Below are positions 6,099 to 14,994 of a DNA stretch of 14,994 nt, piece after piece. The position numbers were made by a program, and so were the translations under genes. The stretch covers positions 94,591 to 109,584 of the forward strand of contig FJOG01000029.1 in NCBI GenBank assembly GCA_900073065.1, in the 5' to 3' direction. Position 1 is the stretch's first letter. Each line of letters opens with the position of its first letter. The notes below the pieces were generated by a model. That model ran no database searches and was not told where the DNA came from. It saw only the letters and a program-made list of their open reading frames with translations. The DNA is from Phialocephala subalpina (taxonomy: Eukaryota; Ascomycota; Leotiomycetes; Helotiales; Mollisiaceae).

Positions 6099-8882
6099 AT
6101 GGATCCATTGACAGCCTTGTCAATTGCATCTTCCGTAGTTCAATTTGTGGACTTCGGCATCAAGATCTTGGAGACAGGTAGCGAAATCTATCATTCAGCA
6201 AGCGAAACCTCGGTTCAGAATGCTGTCATTGAAGATGACACGAGAGATCTTCAAGGTTTGCTTGCAAGGTTAACGGCAGAGCGGAAAGCCTTGCCAACCA
6301 CTCGCCCAATCCCCGAACATCCTTCCATAGAGAAGCTTGCAAAAAGTTGTGAGGAAACAGCTACAGAACTACTTAATCGGCTGAAGAAACTCAAGATCAA
6401 TGGAAACCCGGGGTGGAGGAAGAGCATACGCGCTGCATTGTTATCTGTCTGGTCGAAAGAAGACATCCAGGAGATCGCAAAGGGACTGGAGATCTATCAG
6501 GGGGAATTGAAAGCGGCAGTAAAGTTGCTCGCCCAATTAGCTTTCGAGTTTATGACGGTCCGCCGTGAGCAAATTAAGGATTCTTATCGACAAACCTTCG
6601 AATGGATATTTGAGGAGCCCAAGTCCAAGATCCGACCTTGGAGCAATTTTTCGACATGGCTCAAGTCTCCAGATTCTCGTCTATACTGGGTCAATGGGAA
6701 AGCTGGTTCGGGGAAATCAACTCTTATGAATTTTTTCTGCGATCATGTCAAGACGAAAGCATTCTTAGCCCTCTGGTGTGGAGAAACGCCGCTTACTTCC
6801 GCCAATTTCTTCTTCTGGAACAGTGGGGTGCCGTTACAAATGACCCAGAAAGGGTTACTTAGATCATTATTGCATCAGATATTGAGCCAGAACTCAGAAC
6901 TCATACCCATTGCTTTCCCTAATTTTCTGGATTATGGTTCCCCACCCAGCGTTTGGAAAGCTATTGAACTGGAAAATGCAGTTCGAAATATCTGTCGGCA
7001 AGATTCCGTCCCTCTCAAGCTATTTCTCCTCATCGATGGTTTGGATGAGTACGATGGAGACCCCTGGAATATGGCAAACTTGTTTAAGGACATTTCAACC
7101 TGTCCTAATGTTAAAGTCTGCCTTTCAAGTCGCCCACTCCCAGTCTTCGACAAGGCATTCGATAGTTTTCCCACCCTTAGACTGGAGTACTTGACATTTG
7201 AGGATATTCAATTTTACGTTAGCGACATGCTTGGCAAGCACGAATTAGTGAATGAACTACGAGAAAAAGAAGGCGACGCTAAAATTGAGCAACTTTTTCT
7301 CGAAATTGTTCAAAAAGCTAGAGGCGTATTACTCTGGGTTGAAATCGTCGTCAGGTCGCTGCGAACTGGATTTCATAATGGAGACGACTTGTCGGATCTT
7401 AAGGCTAGGGTCGACATCTTTCCATCTGAGCTCGAGAGCCTCTACGAACACATGATGAAAAATATAAGTGGTGTCTACCGGCAACATGCCTCCCATCTCT
7501 TTCAAATTATGCGAGCTTCGCGGCATGATTTGAGTCGGGGCGACATCGTCCCGGAAAGCATCCTCACCGTCGAACGGATTTTCTTCGCTTCTCAGACGAT
7601 CCACGGTGCACTTGAACGTCAAGTTAAGCCTCTAACGCCAGCAGAGCAGAAAGCTCAGTACGTGTCTGTTGAACTGCGCTTGAAAAGTCACTGCGCAGGC
7701 CTCTTAGAGATTGTTCATCAGGGGGCTTCTCATGATGGACTTGATGTTGACGCTGATGGAAACTTCGAATCCGACCAACTTAGCTTCTTTGGTGCATATT
7801 CCATCGCCGCATACACTCGATTGAAAGAAGTGGATCTTCGGGTCGAGTACATTCATCGAACGGCTCGCGACTTTTTGGAAAATCCCGACATATGGTCTAG
7901 AATCGTAAAAGACTCCAATGGAGGCTCAGTTCAATTTGACCCTTATCTCAGGTTGTTGAGTGGGGCTGTCATGCGTCTTAAAACTGCTCCAAAACTGTCA
8001 TCGACGTCTGTTATCGAGTCTAGTGAACTCGGCGTCATGTATCTGGCACGAGTAATTATGAGATATGCGCTCCTGGTGAATAAGAACAATTTCATCTCCG
8101 ATATGGTGCGTTTGGTAGATGAGGCTGAGAAGACGATGGATATACACTGGCAGTCCTGGGTGAGAAATCAGTACATTGCGAATCATATGTACGGTTTCGT
8201 GGTGGATCACTTTTCCGATCATATAGGTCACGAAGACCAGGATCAAAAAATTACCATGGATCCTCAAAGCTCCATGTTTACTCTCGCAATACGTTCCGGA
8301 CTAGTAGAATACGTTCGGGCGAAGATCGAGGAGGAAGATACGGTGCTAAAGAAGTTTGGGCGGCCACTACTCGATTATATAGCACGACCTCCAAACGAAC
8401 AGATGGAAATAGAAACATTCATGGCTGGCCATGCCCCTTTGAAAATGGTGAAGCTACTATTCGCAACGGGAAGCGCTCCAAATGAAATTTTCGACGGCAG
8501 GACACCTTGGCAAACCTTCTTGTTACATTTAAACATCGATTTATTCAAGCAGAGCCGAAAAGAAAGAGACCAAGATACGGGAGCATTCCAAGATATGTGG
8601 GCTACAATTCTTGAGCTATTCGTCGAAAATGGTGCGGATCTGAACACAGTATGCATCATCAGTGGCTTTGGCTTAGGTGGGGGGTACGAAGTTGAGACCG
8701 ATGTTAGAGAGATCATTAAATCGGCATTTCAATTGGGAGGTCTCAGGAGTATCACAAAACAATCTATCCAAAGGAAGGTCAAGAACGCCTTGAAAGAGCT
8801 GGAAAAGCATGAACATACTGGCAGAAGGCATACGGAAGGAGATCCGGCCTCAAGCCCTTACGTCTCATCAACCGAAATCTGA
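6099..8882 (+). CDS. NACHT-domain NLR-like STAND protein
   Basis: This intact 927-residue protein is a fungal NLR-type receptor. Residues 1 to about 150 form the helical N-terminal domain common in fungal STAND proteins, starting MDPLTALSIASSVVQF. That start is why I choose the ATG at 6099; the frame is open back to 6051 but without an ATG. The NACHT NTPase follows: Walker A GKAGSGKST at 200-208, Walker B LLIDGLDE ending at about 317, and sensor-like CLSSRP at 341-346. Residues about 350-760 match the helical and winged-helix region seen after NACHT in this group (likely DUF7791), including YIHRTARDFL near 585-593. The tail has only two weak ankyrin-like units (about 775-805 and 825-850), so the repeat sensor is short or decayed. 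No intron is evident. Such proteins oligomerise on ligand sensing and trigger heterokaryon incompatibility or regulated cell death. The gene lies next to a broken SIR2-like effector gene. Confidence 0.9.
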   Translation: MDPLTALSIASSVVQFVDFGIKILETGSEIYHSASETSVQNAVIEDDTRDLQGLLARLTAERKALPTTRPIPEHPSIEKLAKSCEETATELLNRLKKLKINGNPGWRKSIRAALLSVWSKEDIQEIAKGLEIYQGELKAAVKLLAQLAFEFMTVRREQIKDSYRQTFEWIFEEPKSKIRPWSNFSTWLKSPDSRLYWVNGKAGSGKSTLMNFFCDHVKTKAFLALWCGETPLTSANFFFWNSGVPLQMTQKGLLRSLLHQILSQNSELIPIAFPNFLDYGSPPSVWKAIELENAVRNICRQDSVPLKLFLLIDGLDEYDGDPWNMANLFKDISTCPNVKVCLSSRPLPVFDKAFDSFPTLRLEYLTFEDIQFYVSDMLGKHELVNELREKEGDAKIEQLFLEIVQKARGVLLWVEIVVRSLRTGFHNGDDLSDLKARVDIFPSELESLYEHMMKNISGVYRQHASHLFQIMRASRHDLSRGDIVPESILTVERIFFASQTIHGALERQVKPLTPAEQKAQYVSVELRLKSHCAGLLEIVHQGASHDGLDVDADGNFESDQLSFFGAYSIAAYTRLKEVDLRVEYIHRTARDFLENPDIWSRIVKDSNGGSVQFDPYLRLLSGAVMRLKTAPKLSSTSVIESSELGVMYLARVIMRYALLVNKNNFISDMVRLVDEAEKTMDIHWQSWVRNQYIANHMYGFVVDHFSDHIGHEDQDQKITMDPQSSMFTLAIRSGLVEYVRAKIEEEDTVLKKFGRPLLDYIARPPNEQMEIETFMAGHAPLKMVKLLFATGSAPNEIFDGRTPWQTFLLHLNIDLFKQSRKERDQDTGAFQDMWATILELFVENGADLNTVCIISGFGLGGGYEVETDVREIIKSAFQLGGLRSITKQSIQRKVKNALKELEKHEHTGRRHTEGDPASSPYVSSTEI

Positions 8883-9290
8883 CGCCCAACATTTGAAACA
8901 GATATTCCCACTTGTGGTATTATTGCTGCTCCTCTAATTGCGGCATTTTGGCGATGTATGCAAGATATCTACTCAGGACTCAAGGCTGTCTGAAGGAGCA
9001 CAGGATAGAAGGTATATGGAAAGGCGAAGACAATTGCACACCCAAATATGAGATGTCCGGACCTCATAATCTCTTCCGTGCGTAAAATAACGGGAGGGTA
9101 GACCAGTTCAGAGCATCAAGCCGTGAAGCAGCTTTGTGCCGTGAAGCAGTTTGAAGATAGAATGACAAACCAATCCCCATGGTTAAGGTTAACCACCTGC
9201 TCCAATTCAATCCTGGGCACTAACTTATCAGCCGCCTTATCTATTAAGCGTTTCTTCGATAGACTTTATAGTCTTATCGATGGACCTTGA
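8883..9290. other. 3' flank of the NACHT gene, no further gene
   Basis: Normal-composition sequence without a supported frame. It should hold the 3' UTR and polyadenylation site of the NACHT gene. Two adjacent copies of an 18-bp unit starting ccgtgaagcag occur at 9121-9138 and 9139-9156. Confidence 0.5.
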
Positions 9291-10440
9291 AAAGTATTAT
9301 AACGAAGGCATTTATTATATAATACCATGAAAATATTCATTTCGATAATCAAATTATTAAAATATATTATTTTTCTTTTATTAATCTTATTAATAAAAAT
9401 ATAAACGGATTATAAAAAGGATTAATTATTTTTCGATTTAATATTTTAAATTATTTGAATTTAAAATATATTATAAAATTAATAAAATATTATTTATATA
9501 TTTATTTGCAATTAAATCGATTTAATAATAATTACGTAATTAATTGATTTATATAAGCGATAATTTTAATATTTTTTTTATTTATTTTTTAAATTTTTCG
9601 AATATATTTATATATTATTAATTATTTATTATAAAATTAATATAAATTTTTTCTACGGGAAAATTACGTAAAATTTAAAATTAAAAATAAAATAATTGAT
9701 AAAAGTATTAATTATAACTTTTTAATTAATTTATTAAAAAATTTCTTTTTTATATAATATTAAAGAAAATAATTACTAAAGAATATTAAAATCTTTTTAT
9801 TTATAATTATATTATATTTTAATTTATTAATTAATTTATTAAATTAATCAAAATAAGTAAATTTTCTTTTTTTGAATTAAAAAAATATTTTATTTGTATT
9901 TTTAATTTAAAATTATAAATTATAAAATATATTAATATATTATAATTTAATAAAATTTCCGAATATTCGTATATAAAAATTATATATATTAAAAATATAA
10001 TAAATTTATTAAATTATAATTTAGTAATATTAATATAAATAAAATTGATTTTAAATTGATTTTTAATTTTAAAAATAAAATTTCATATTTATTATTTTTC
10101 TAAAGGAATTATATTTCTTTTAATAATTAAAATATATTTAATAAAAATTTTAATTTATAAAATATTATTTTTAAATTAAAAAAAACGTTTTTATTTAAAG
10201 TTTTTAATTTTTTATCGAAATGTAATTATATATTCGGTTTTGAATAATAAACTTTAAAATATTATAATCTTTATAAACCTAATATATAAACGTTTTATTT
10301 ATAATTATATTAAATATTTATTAAATATTTTTTTTTAAATATATTTAAACTTTATAAATAATTTAAATAATTTAAAAAGTTTAAAAGTATTTTATTAAAG
10401 AATTATAAAGATATAAAGGTTTAAAGTAAATAGTAAAGTA
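9291..10440. other. Long AT-rich block, RIP-decayed
   Basis: About 1.15 kb of very high A+T with long runs of mixed A and T, many TpA and few CpG or GC-containing words. No coding frame survives on either strand. This is typical of an AT isochore made by RIP on former transposons. I cannot identify the original repeat. Confidence 0.75.
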
Positions 10441-10499
10441 GTGGCAATATACTAAGCAAGGTGGCCCAAAGTGGAAGGGGGTACTTTACTCCGGGTTTC

Positions 10500-11085
10500 T
10501 TTGATCTATGAACTCTCTTAGCCTTCTTTCCTCAAATTGTGCCTTGAGTATGCACCTTGTGATATAAGCACTTCGTCGTTGTATTCCCAGCTCTTGGTAT
10601 CGGTAAACCGTTTGATACTTTGGTAGTTGAGGGAGATTGCCTGGTCGTAGCCCGGCCATGCTGAACGTCGATTACATCCCAGCTCCTACAGACTAGCCCA
10701 GTGGAGGCGATTTCGAGAGAGGCTTTAGGTTTTATCGCTAACACGTCTAGGTTTACGGTATATGCACCAGCTGCAGAGCTATACAGGTCCATTGTGGGTG
10801 ACTAAGGCTTCGGAGTATTATAAGCGTCGGCTCGAGCTATACTCGGGAGCTTGAACTGATTAGTCGGATTTATGAGACGAAGACTTAGGTCCACCGGGGT
10901 GGTTCTAGTATCATTGAAGCCAAGGGAGTCATCTGGCTGTAATAAACTTGGGTCGTGAAGAAATTGATCCAGATCAGCATTAAGTTGCGGGTATCCGACT
11001 CCCTTTTGATTGGTTGGCGGCTGGAAATTGAAGTAATCATATTCATATCCTAAGGATATGAATGACTGATATTAGGGTTCGAAAA
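10500..11085 (-). pseudogene. Decayed coding fragment of unknown family
   Basis: The minus strand carries one consistent frame from about 11072 down to an apparent stop near 10532. It is broken by a single TAG at about 10802-10804, where CAG would be one C-to-T change away. The product is polar, rich in Pro, Asn, Asp, Ser and Thr, with pieces such as DLDQFLHDPSLLQPDDSL, and resembles disordered parts of regulatory proteins. The end has KCLYHKVHTQ, faintly like a C2H2 zinc-finger remnant, but this is too weak to name. It lies as an island of normal GC between two AT blocks, so it is probably a gene caught at the edge of RIP or a remnant of a longer gene lost to it. Confidence 0.45.
11041..11063. 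repeat. Perfect 23-bp palindrome (11-bp arms)
   Basis: attcatatcct and its reverse complement aggatatgaat flank a single A at 11052. It lies at the upstream end of the decayed fragment, close to where the AT block begins. Confidence 0.7.
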
Positions 11086-11735
11086 TTTACGTAAAATAAG
11101 AGCAGTTTACGGAATATTATTATTATAATAAGAAAAGCTTATTACTTGTTATTTACGTGTATATAATTTAAATCCAATTAATCAAAGAATTAAAATTCGC
11201 GAATAAATATCGATTTCTATTATTTTTGACTTATAAAAATACTAAGGATAAAAAAGTATATTTACCGCTTTTAATGAAATGAAAACTAATAAAACTAATA
11301 AATTAATTAGTATAATTCATTTTATTTAAACGATAAATACTTTTCTTTAATTTTAATATTTTCGTAAAATTATATATTATTTATATATTACTTTAAAAGC
11401 TTATTATTATTATATAATATAATAATTATATTTCTTCAAATTCTAATTAATATTTTTCTACGAAAAAATTATAATATTTTATATTAATTTAAAAATTATA
11501 TAAAAATAAATTAATTTAATTATAAGTAAAAATAAAATCAAATAAATCGGAAATATTAATAAATAATATTCTTAAGGCAAAGGATAATATAAAAAGATAT
11601 ATAATAGGAAAGTATTTATTAAGATATTAATAAAAAATATAAAATATAAACGAATTATAATAATTATTATTATTATTATTTATGATATTAATCTTTTCAA
11701 GATTAACGAAGTTTTTCCGACATTGAAATATTAAC
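11086..11735. other. AT-rich block, RIP-decayed
   Basis: About 650 bp of very high A+T with no coding frame. The change back to GC-containing DNA is sharp, near 11735-11760 where the word gcccggccgccgc appears. Confidence 0.7.
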
Positions 11736-12628
11736 TTAGCGCCCGGCCGCCGCTAACAGACAGGGTCCTTAAGTTTAAAAAATACCGAAGGTACGGAGGT
11801 ACAACAGGGTACGGGGAAATTGTGGGCTTTTGGCGTTATGCCGGGTTTTCATAAGAGCGATTGAGGTGGCCTGACGACCACCAACGCAACTATACCACTT
11901 TATTTATACGCACCAAATACCAACCAGTTTTGGGCTGGCGAGAAGGCGAAAGCAGGTAATTTTTACATAGACCATCGAGTTGCTTAGCTTTGCCCATGCA
12001 GACTCAGGCAGGACCGAGGCTGAGAGGGGTGGGAGCTGATAAATGATTGGGAGCCTTCGATATTTCTACGTCATACCGACACCTCTGCAAAGTTTTTGGA
12101 CCCTTTCTTTTTCACCCTTTCAAAATGAGGATGTGGGCGCCCCCATCCCGAGATCTTCAAGATTGCTCGCATCGTGAAACATCTAAGTACCTATTGAAAT
12201 CAAATTGGTCTGATCCAGATCACGATCGCACTTGTCACATGGAAAACGCGGAAAACGCGACTATCACATGGAAAAGAGCTAACGCACAAATTTTGTTGTT
12301 CGATCGCAACTTCCAGGGTGCCATTGGATTCATACCTGTGTAACTTGATCTTATTCTTGTCCGCTCGCTCGCTCAATTCGGCGATGCACAACTTTCGCTT
12401 ATTTTGACTGGGTCAACAAATTTCTCCGTCTGTTGGCGGACCCTCCTCCCACCTCCAAATCTTTTTGGCATGTGAATACAATTCACTTTTGTTGAGCTGC
12501 TCAGCTCTAGGAATTGAATAGTATGGGTATGTAACGCCTCACACGATTTCCTATACTTCCCACGGCTGGGCTGACTTCAACCTTAGCGCTCCGCCAGCAG
12601 AGCCAAAGCACAGCGACAGACTGTCACG
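11736..12628 (+). promoter_or_regulatory. Upstream region of the alpha/beta hydrolase gene
   Basis: About 890 bp of normal composition precede the hydrolase start. No convincing gene is present; the 98-codon frame at 12047-12343 has no domain and an unlikely start. A repeated word, cacatggaaaa, occurs at 12236-12246 and 12265-12275, and two ACGCG words lie 10 bp apart at 12246-12259. C/T-rich tracts near 12440-12460 and 12550-12600 fit a core promoter and 5' leader. All regulatory roles are inferred. Confidence 0.4.
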
Positions 12629-14301
12629 ATGATCGGAACATCCATCGCAGAGTACATCTTCATACGCGGCTGCATCCTCTTCCTTCACAACATCGCCCCG
12701 GCCAGCCTCCTCTACTGCGTCCTCCTCCTCGGCCCTCTGCCAACAGCCCTTTCTGGCTACCGTCTTCCCCCCTACCTCGAAGCCTGGCTTGTGGCTGAAG
12801 CAGCTTTCTTCACCATATTCTTTCTACCATATAAATACCATCTCCAGCGCCCCGCAATCCATCCTGAATTACTGTCACGAGAGGAGAGGGCAAAGCTTTT
12901 TAAGCGCTGCAATGCCACTGTGAAGGACCCAGAGAAGTATTTGAGCCAATGGTTTCTAGGCGCAAAAGAGGAACAAATTAAGCGTGAAAACGTCAAAGAG
13001 TTCATTAGGTGGGCGTTCTTGAATGCTGGGCAGGCGGAGAGCGAGGACGAAGGCGAGGTTGAGGGCTATGTGAACGCTATGGAGAAGCTGCTAGGGAGGG
13101 ATATACCGTCAGGAAAGGGTAGCGCGAAGAGTTTAAGGCTGACAGTGGATAAGGTTGACTGCTTGCATCGTAGTCTTTTGTGGTACTTTGTCCGTTACTC
13201 CCTCGCCATTTTAAAGCTCGAAATACTGACTTCACTTTCTTACAGTGCGTTTGTGTGGTCGATACTGTAACGTATTGGTCGATGTTATATAACGGCTTCC
13301 ACTTCCACCGCACCTCTCTTGCACGGTTCTTCACGCTCTTTCCCTTCCGTCCTCTTACGCTGCTCACTACTTACCGTTCGCCTGTCGAGCATCTCACGTA
13401 TTGGCATCGGCCGCACTCGTCCAAGACCCGGTTACCTGTGCTATTCATACACGGTATTGGCGTTGGGCTTTATCCGTACACCAATTTTCTTCGCGACTTA
13501 AATAAGGCAGGAGAGGTTGGTGGAAGTGATGCAGGAGTCGGAATAATCGCACTCGAGATTATGCCCGTGAGCTCTCGGATAACACACCCAGCGCTCGAGA
13601 AGGATGTTATGGTCCGTGAAGTCCAGGCAATCGTTAAACACCACGGCTGGAGCAGATTCGTTCTCGTCTCTCATTCTTACGGATCTATAATCTCCACACA
13701 TCTACTCAAATCCCCTGTTACTGCCCCATTCATCGGTCCCATGGTCCTTGTGGACCCTGTCTCCTTCCTTCTCCACCTCCCTGACGTCGCATACAACTTC
13801 ACGGCCCGTCAGCCGGTGCGCGCAAACGAACACCAGTTGTGGTATTTTGGGAGTAAAGATATTGGGGTGGCCCATTCTTTAGCGCGGAGGTTCTTTTGGA
13901 GTCAGAATATAGTTTGGAAGGAGGACTTGGGGGTAGAGGGGGAGAATGGGGAAGAGGGCAGGAATGTTACAGTCGTATTAAGTGGGAGAGATTTGATTGT
14001 GGATACTGAGGCTGTGAGACGGTACCTTACTGCTTCTTTTTCGGAAGGACTTACATCAAATGGAAAGGCGGCCTGTGTGACGAATAAGAATGGAAAGGAG
14101 ATGATCACCAAAATTGGAAAGGAAGATAATGGAGCATGGACAAGTGGTCGGTGGTCGGGATCTGGGCTTGAGGTACTCTGGTTTGAACATCTGGATCACG
14201 CACAGGTCTTTGATTTCGAGAAGACTAGGATGCCTGTTGTTCAAGCAGTCGAATTATACTCGGCCAAAGATGGAATTGTCCAGGCTTTGGCTGACTCCTA
14301 G
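12629..14301 (+). CDS. Membrane-anchored alpha/beta hydrolase, two exons
   Basis: Exon 1 is 12629-13189 and exon 2 is 13246-14301, giving 538 residues. The ATG at 12629 opens the frame just before a hydrophobic N-terminus. Two membrane segments are visible: about residues 10-36 and 50-70, followed by a basic, soluble linker. The hydrolase fold is in exon 2: the oxyanion-side HGIG at 256-259, the nucleophile elbow SHSYG with Ser331 (a Ser in place of the usual first Gly), the likely acid Asp436 in SGRD, and the likely catalytic His505 in LDHAQVF (His502 is the alternative). This is a serine hydrolase of unknown substrate, probably acting at an internal membrane; a lipid or ester substrate would be a guess. 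Related fungal proteins have the same membrane-plus-hydrolase plan. No stops or frameshifts are present and base use is normal, so it looks like a functional housekeeping-type gene beside decayed DNA. Confidence 0.9.
13190..13245 (+). other. Spliceosomal intron of the hydrolase gene
   Basis: This 56-nt intron begins GTCCGT (fits GTNNGT), has a branch site ACTGAC at 13225-13230 and ends TTACAG. It is in phase 0 and joins the two open frames, between residues 187 and 188. Confidence 0.9.
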
Positions 14302-14519
14302 CTTCTAACTAGAAGAGTCTATATGGTTATATAACAGTGTATTGTGGCAGGGTGATCTGGTTGCTGGTTGCTGGTGTTGTTATTCCAAATCGGGCCTAGT
14401 GCTACACGTGACTCGGTCTTGGATATATTAGGAGATCTGGCATCTTGTATTCTTAGTTCTTTAGGCAGCTTTCTACGTGGTTCGCAGACACTAGAATTGA
14501 CTCCAAGAGGTTTACCCCT
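14302..14519. other. 3' flank of the hydrolase gene
   Basis: Normal-composition sequence that should hold the 3' UTR and polyadenylation site. It contains a short tandem run of a 7-bp unit (ggttgct) near 14357-14372. No gene is seen. Confidence 0.45.
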
Positions 14520-14994
14520 CCACAGTATATATTAGATAAGTAAATATCAGGATAATAATATATATATAAGGCTTTTATAAGATAAATCCTTGGTTTTTAA
14601 TCCCGGCCATTTTTCAATTCTAATTACCTTATTTAATTTCTTATAATTACTTTATTTCTTATTTTAAATAAATATTTCGAATTAATAATAAAATATTAAT
14701 ATATTAAAGAAAATATTATATTGATATTTAAAGATATTATAAATAAAATATTTATATAAAAAGTTAAATTAAAAATTATTAATATATTCAAATATTTTAT
14801 TTTATTTATAAAATTTTAATATATTTCTAAATATAATAATAATATTAATAATAATTAACCAATTTTATTCTTAAGAATATACTTTATATTATAAAGTTTT
14901 ATCTTTGATTCCATGGATATTCTTAATTTCCTAGTATAAATACCTTCTTATATAATCCAAATAAATTTCAATTCGATCGAATAAACTTTAATTC
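14520..14994. other. AT-rich block, RIP-decayed, runs off the right edge
   Basis: Composition falls to nearly all A+T again from about 14520. No frame survives. It is the same type of sequence as the blocks at 1-130, 9291-10440 and 11086-11735. Confidence 0.65.

Noticed and set aside
12047..12343. 98-codon plus-strand frame
   Set aside because: No recognisable domain, no plausible initiation context, and it lies in a promoter-like region.
13180..13245. Upstream extension of hydrolase exon 2 as a separate gene start
   Set aside because: This is intron sequence; the canonical donor, branch site and acceptor join the two frames in phase 0.
1..14994. tRNA, rRNA, CRISPR array or bacterial operon features
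   Set aside because: I saw no cloverleaf, rRNA core sequence, spaced direct-repeat array or ribosome-binding-site pattern; the sequence is eukaryotic nuclear in character.

Overview
The window looks like an accessory region of a filamentous ascomycete (Pezizomycotina) genome. The reasons are: a canonical short spliceosomal intron (56 nt), a NACHT-type STAND receptor with a typical fungal N-terminal domain, and several gene-free blocks of near-pure A+T with few CpGs and many TpA steps. Those blocks are the usual product of repeat-induced point mutation (RIP). I cannot place the species.

Layout, left to right. 1-130 is an AT-rich block. 131-834 is moderate-GC sequence without a convincing gene. 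835-1353 (minus) is an open frame with no usable start codon, probably a gene fragment of unknown function. 1594-2024 is a 431-bp element with 38-bp terminal inverted repeats, a MITE, just upstream of the next gene. 2187-5877 (plus) is a SIR2-like NAD-hydrolase-type gene split in two by a 2.69-kb DNA transposon at 2859-5549. The transposon has about 57-bp terminal inverted repeats of TGT...ACA type, clusters of a 12-bp palindrome near both ends, and a broken minus-strand gene (about 3487-5130) for a retroviral-type integrase (HHCC zinc finger plus DDE core). That combination points to a Ginger-like element. Nearly all visible damage in the integrase is C-to-T type, as RIP would leave. 6099-8882 (plus) is an intact 927-aa NACHT NLR-like protein.

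After the NLR come about 400 bp of ordinary intergenic DNA, a long AT block (about 9290-10440), a GC-normal island with a decayed minus-strand coding fragment (about 10500-11085), and a second AT block (about 11085-11735). A promoter-like stretch then leads to a clean two-exon gene (12629-14301, plus) for a 538-aa membrane-anchored alpha/beta hydrolase. The window ends in another AT block (about 14520-14994).

The most interesting part is the SIR2-like gene and the NACHT gene, on one strand and 221 bp apart. In prokaryotic immunity SIR2 NADase effectors are joined to STAND NTPases. Here they are neighbours, and a putative intron (5864-6060) would even join the two frames without a shift. The SIR2 effector has been knocked out by a transposon while the receptor stayed open. 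Whether the two were ever one gene, a pair, or simply neighbours cannot be settled from this sequence alone.
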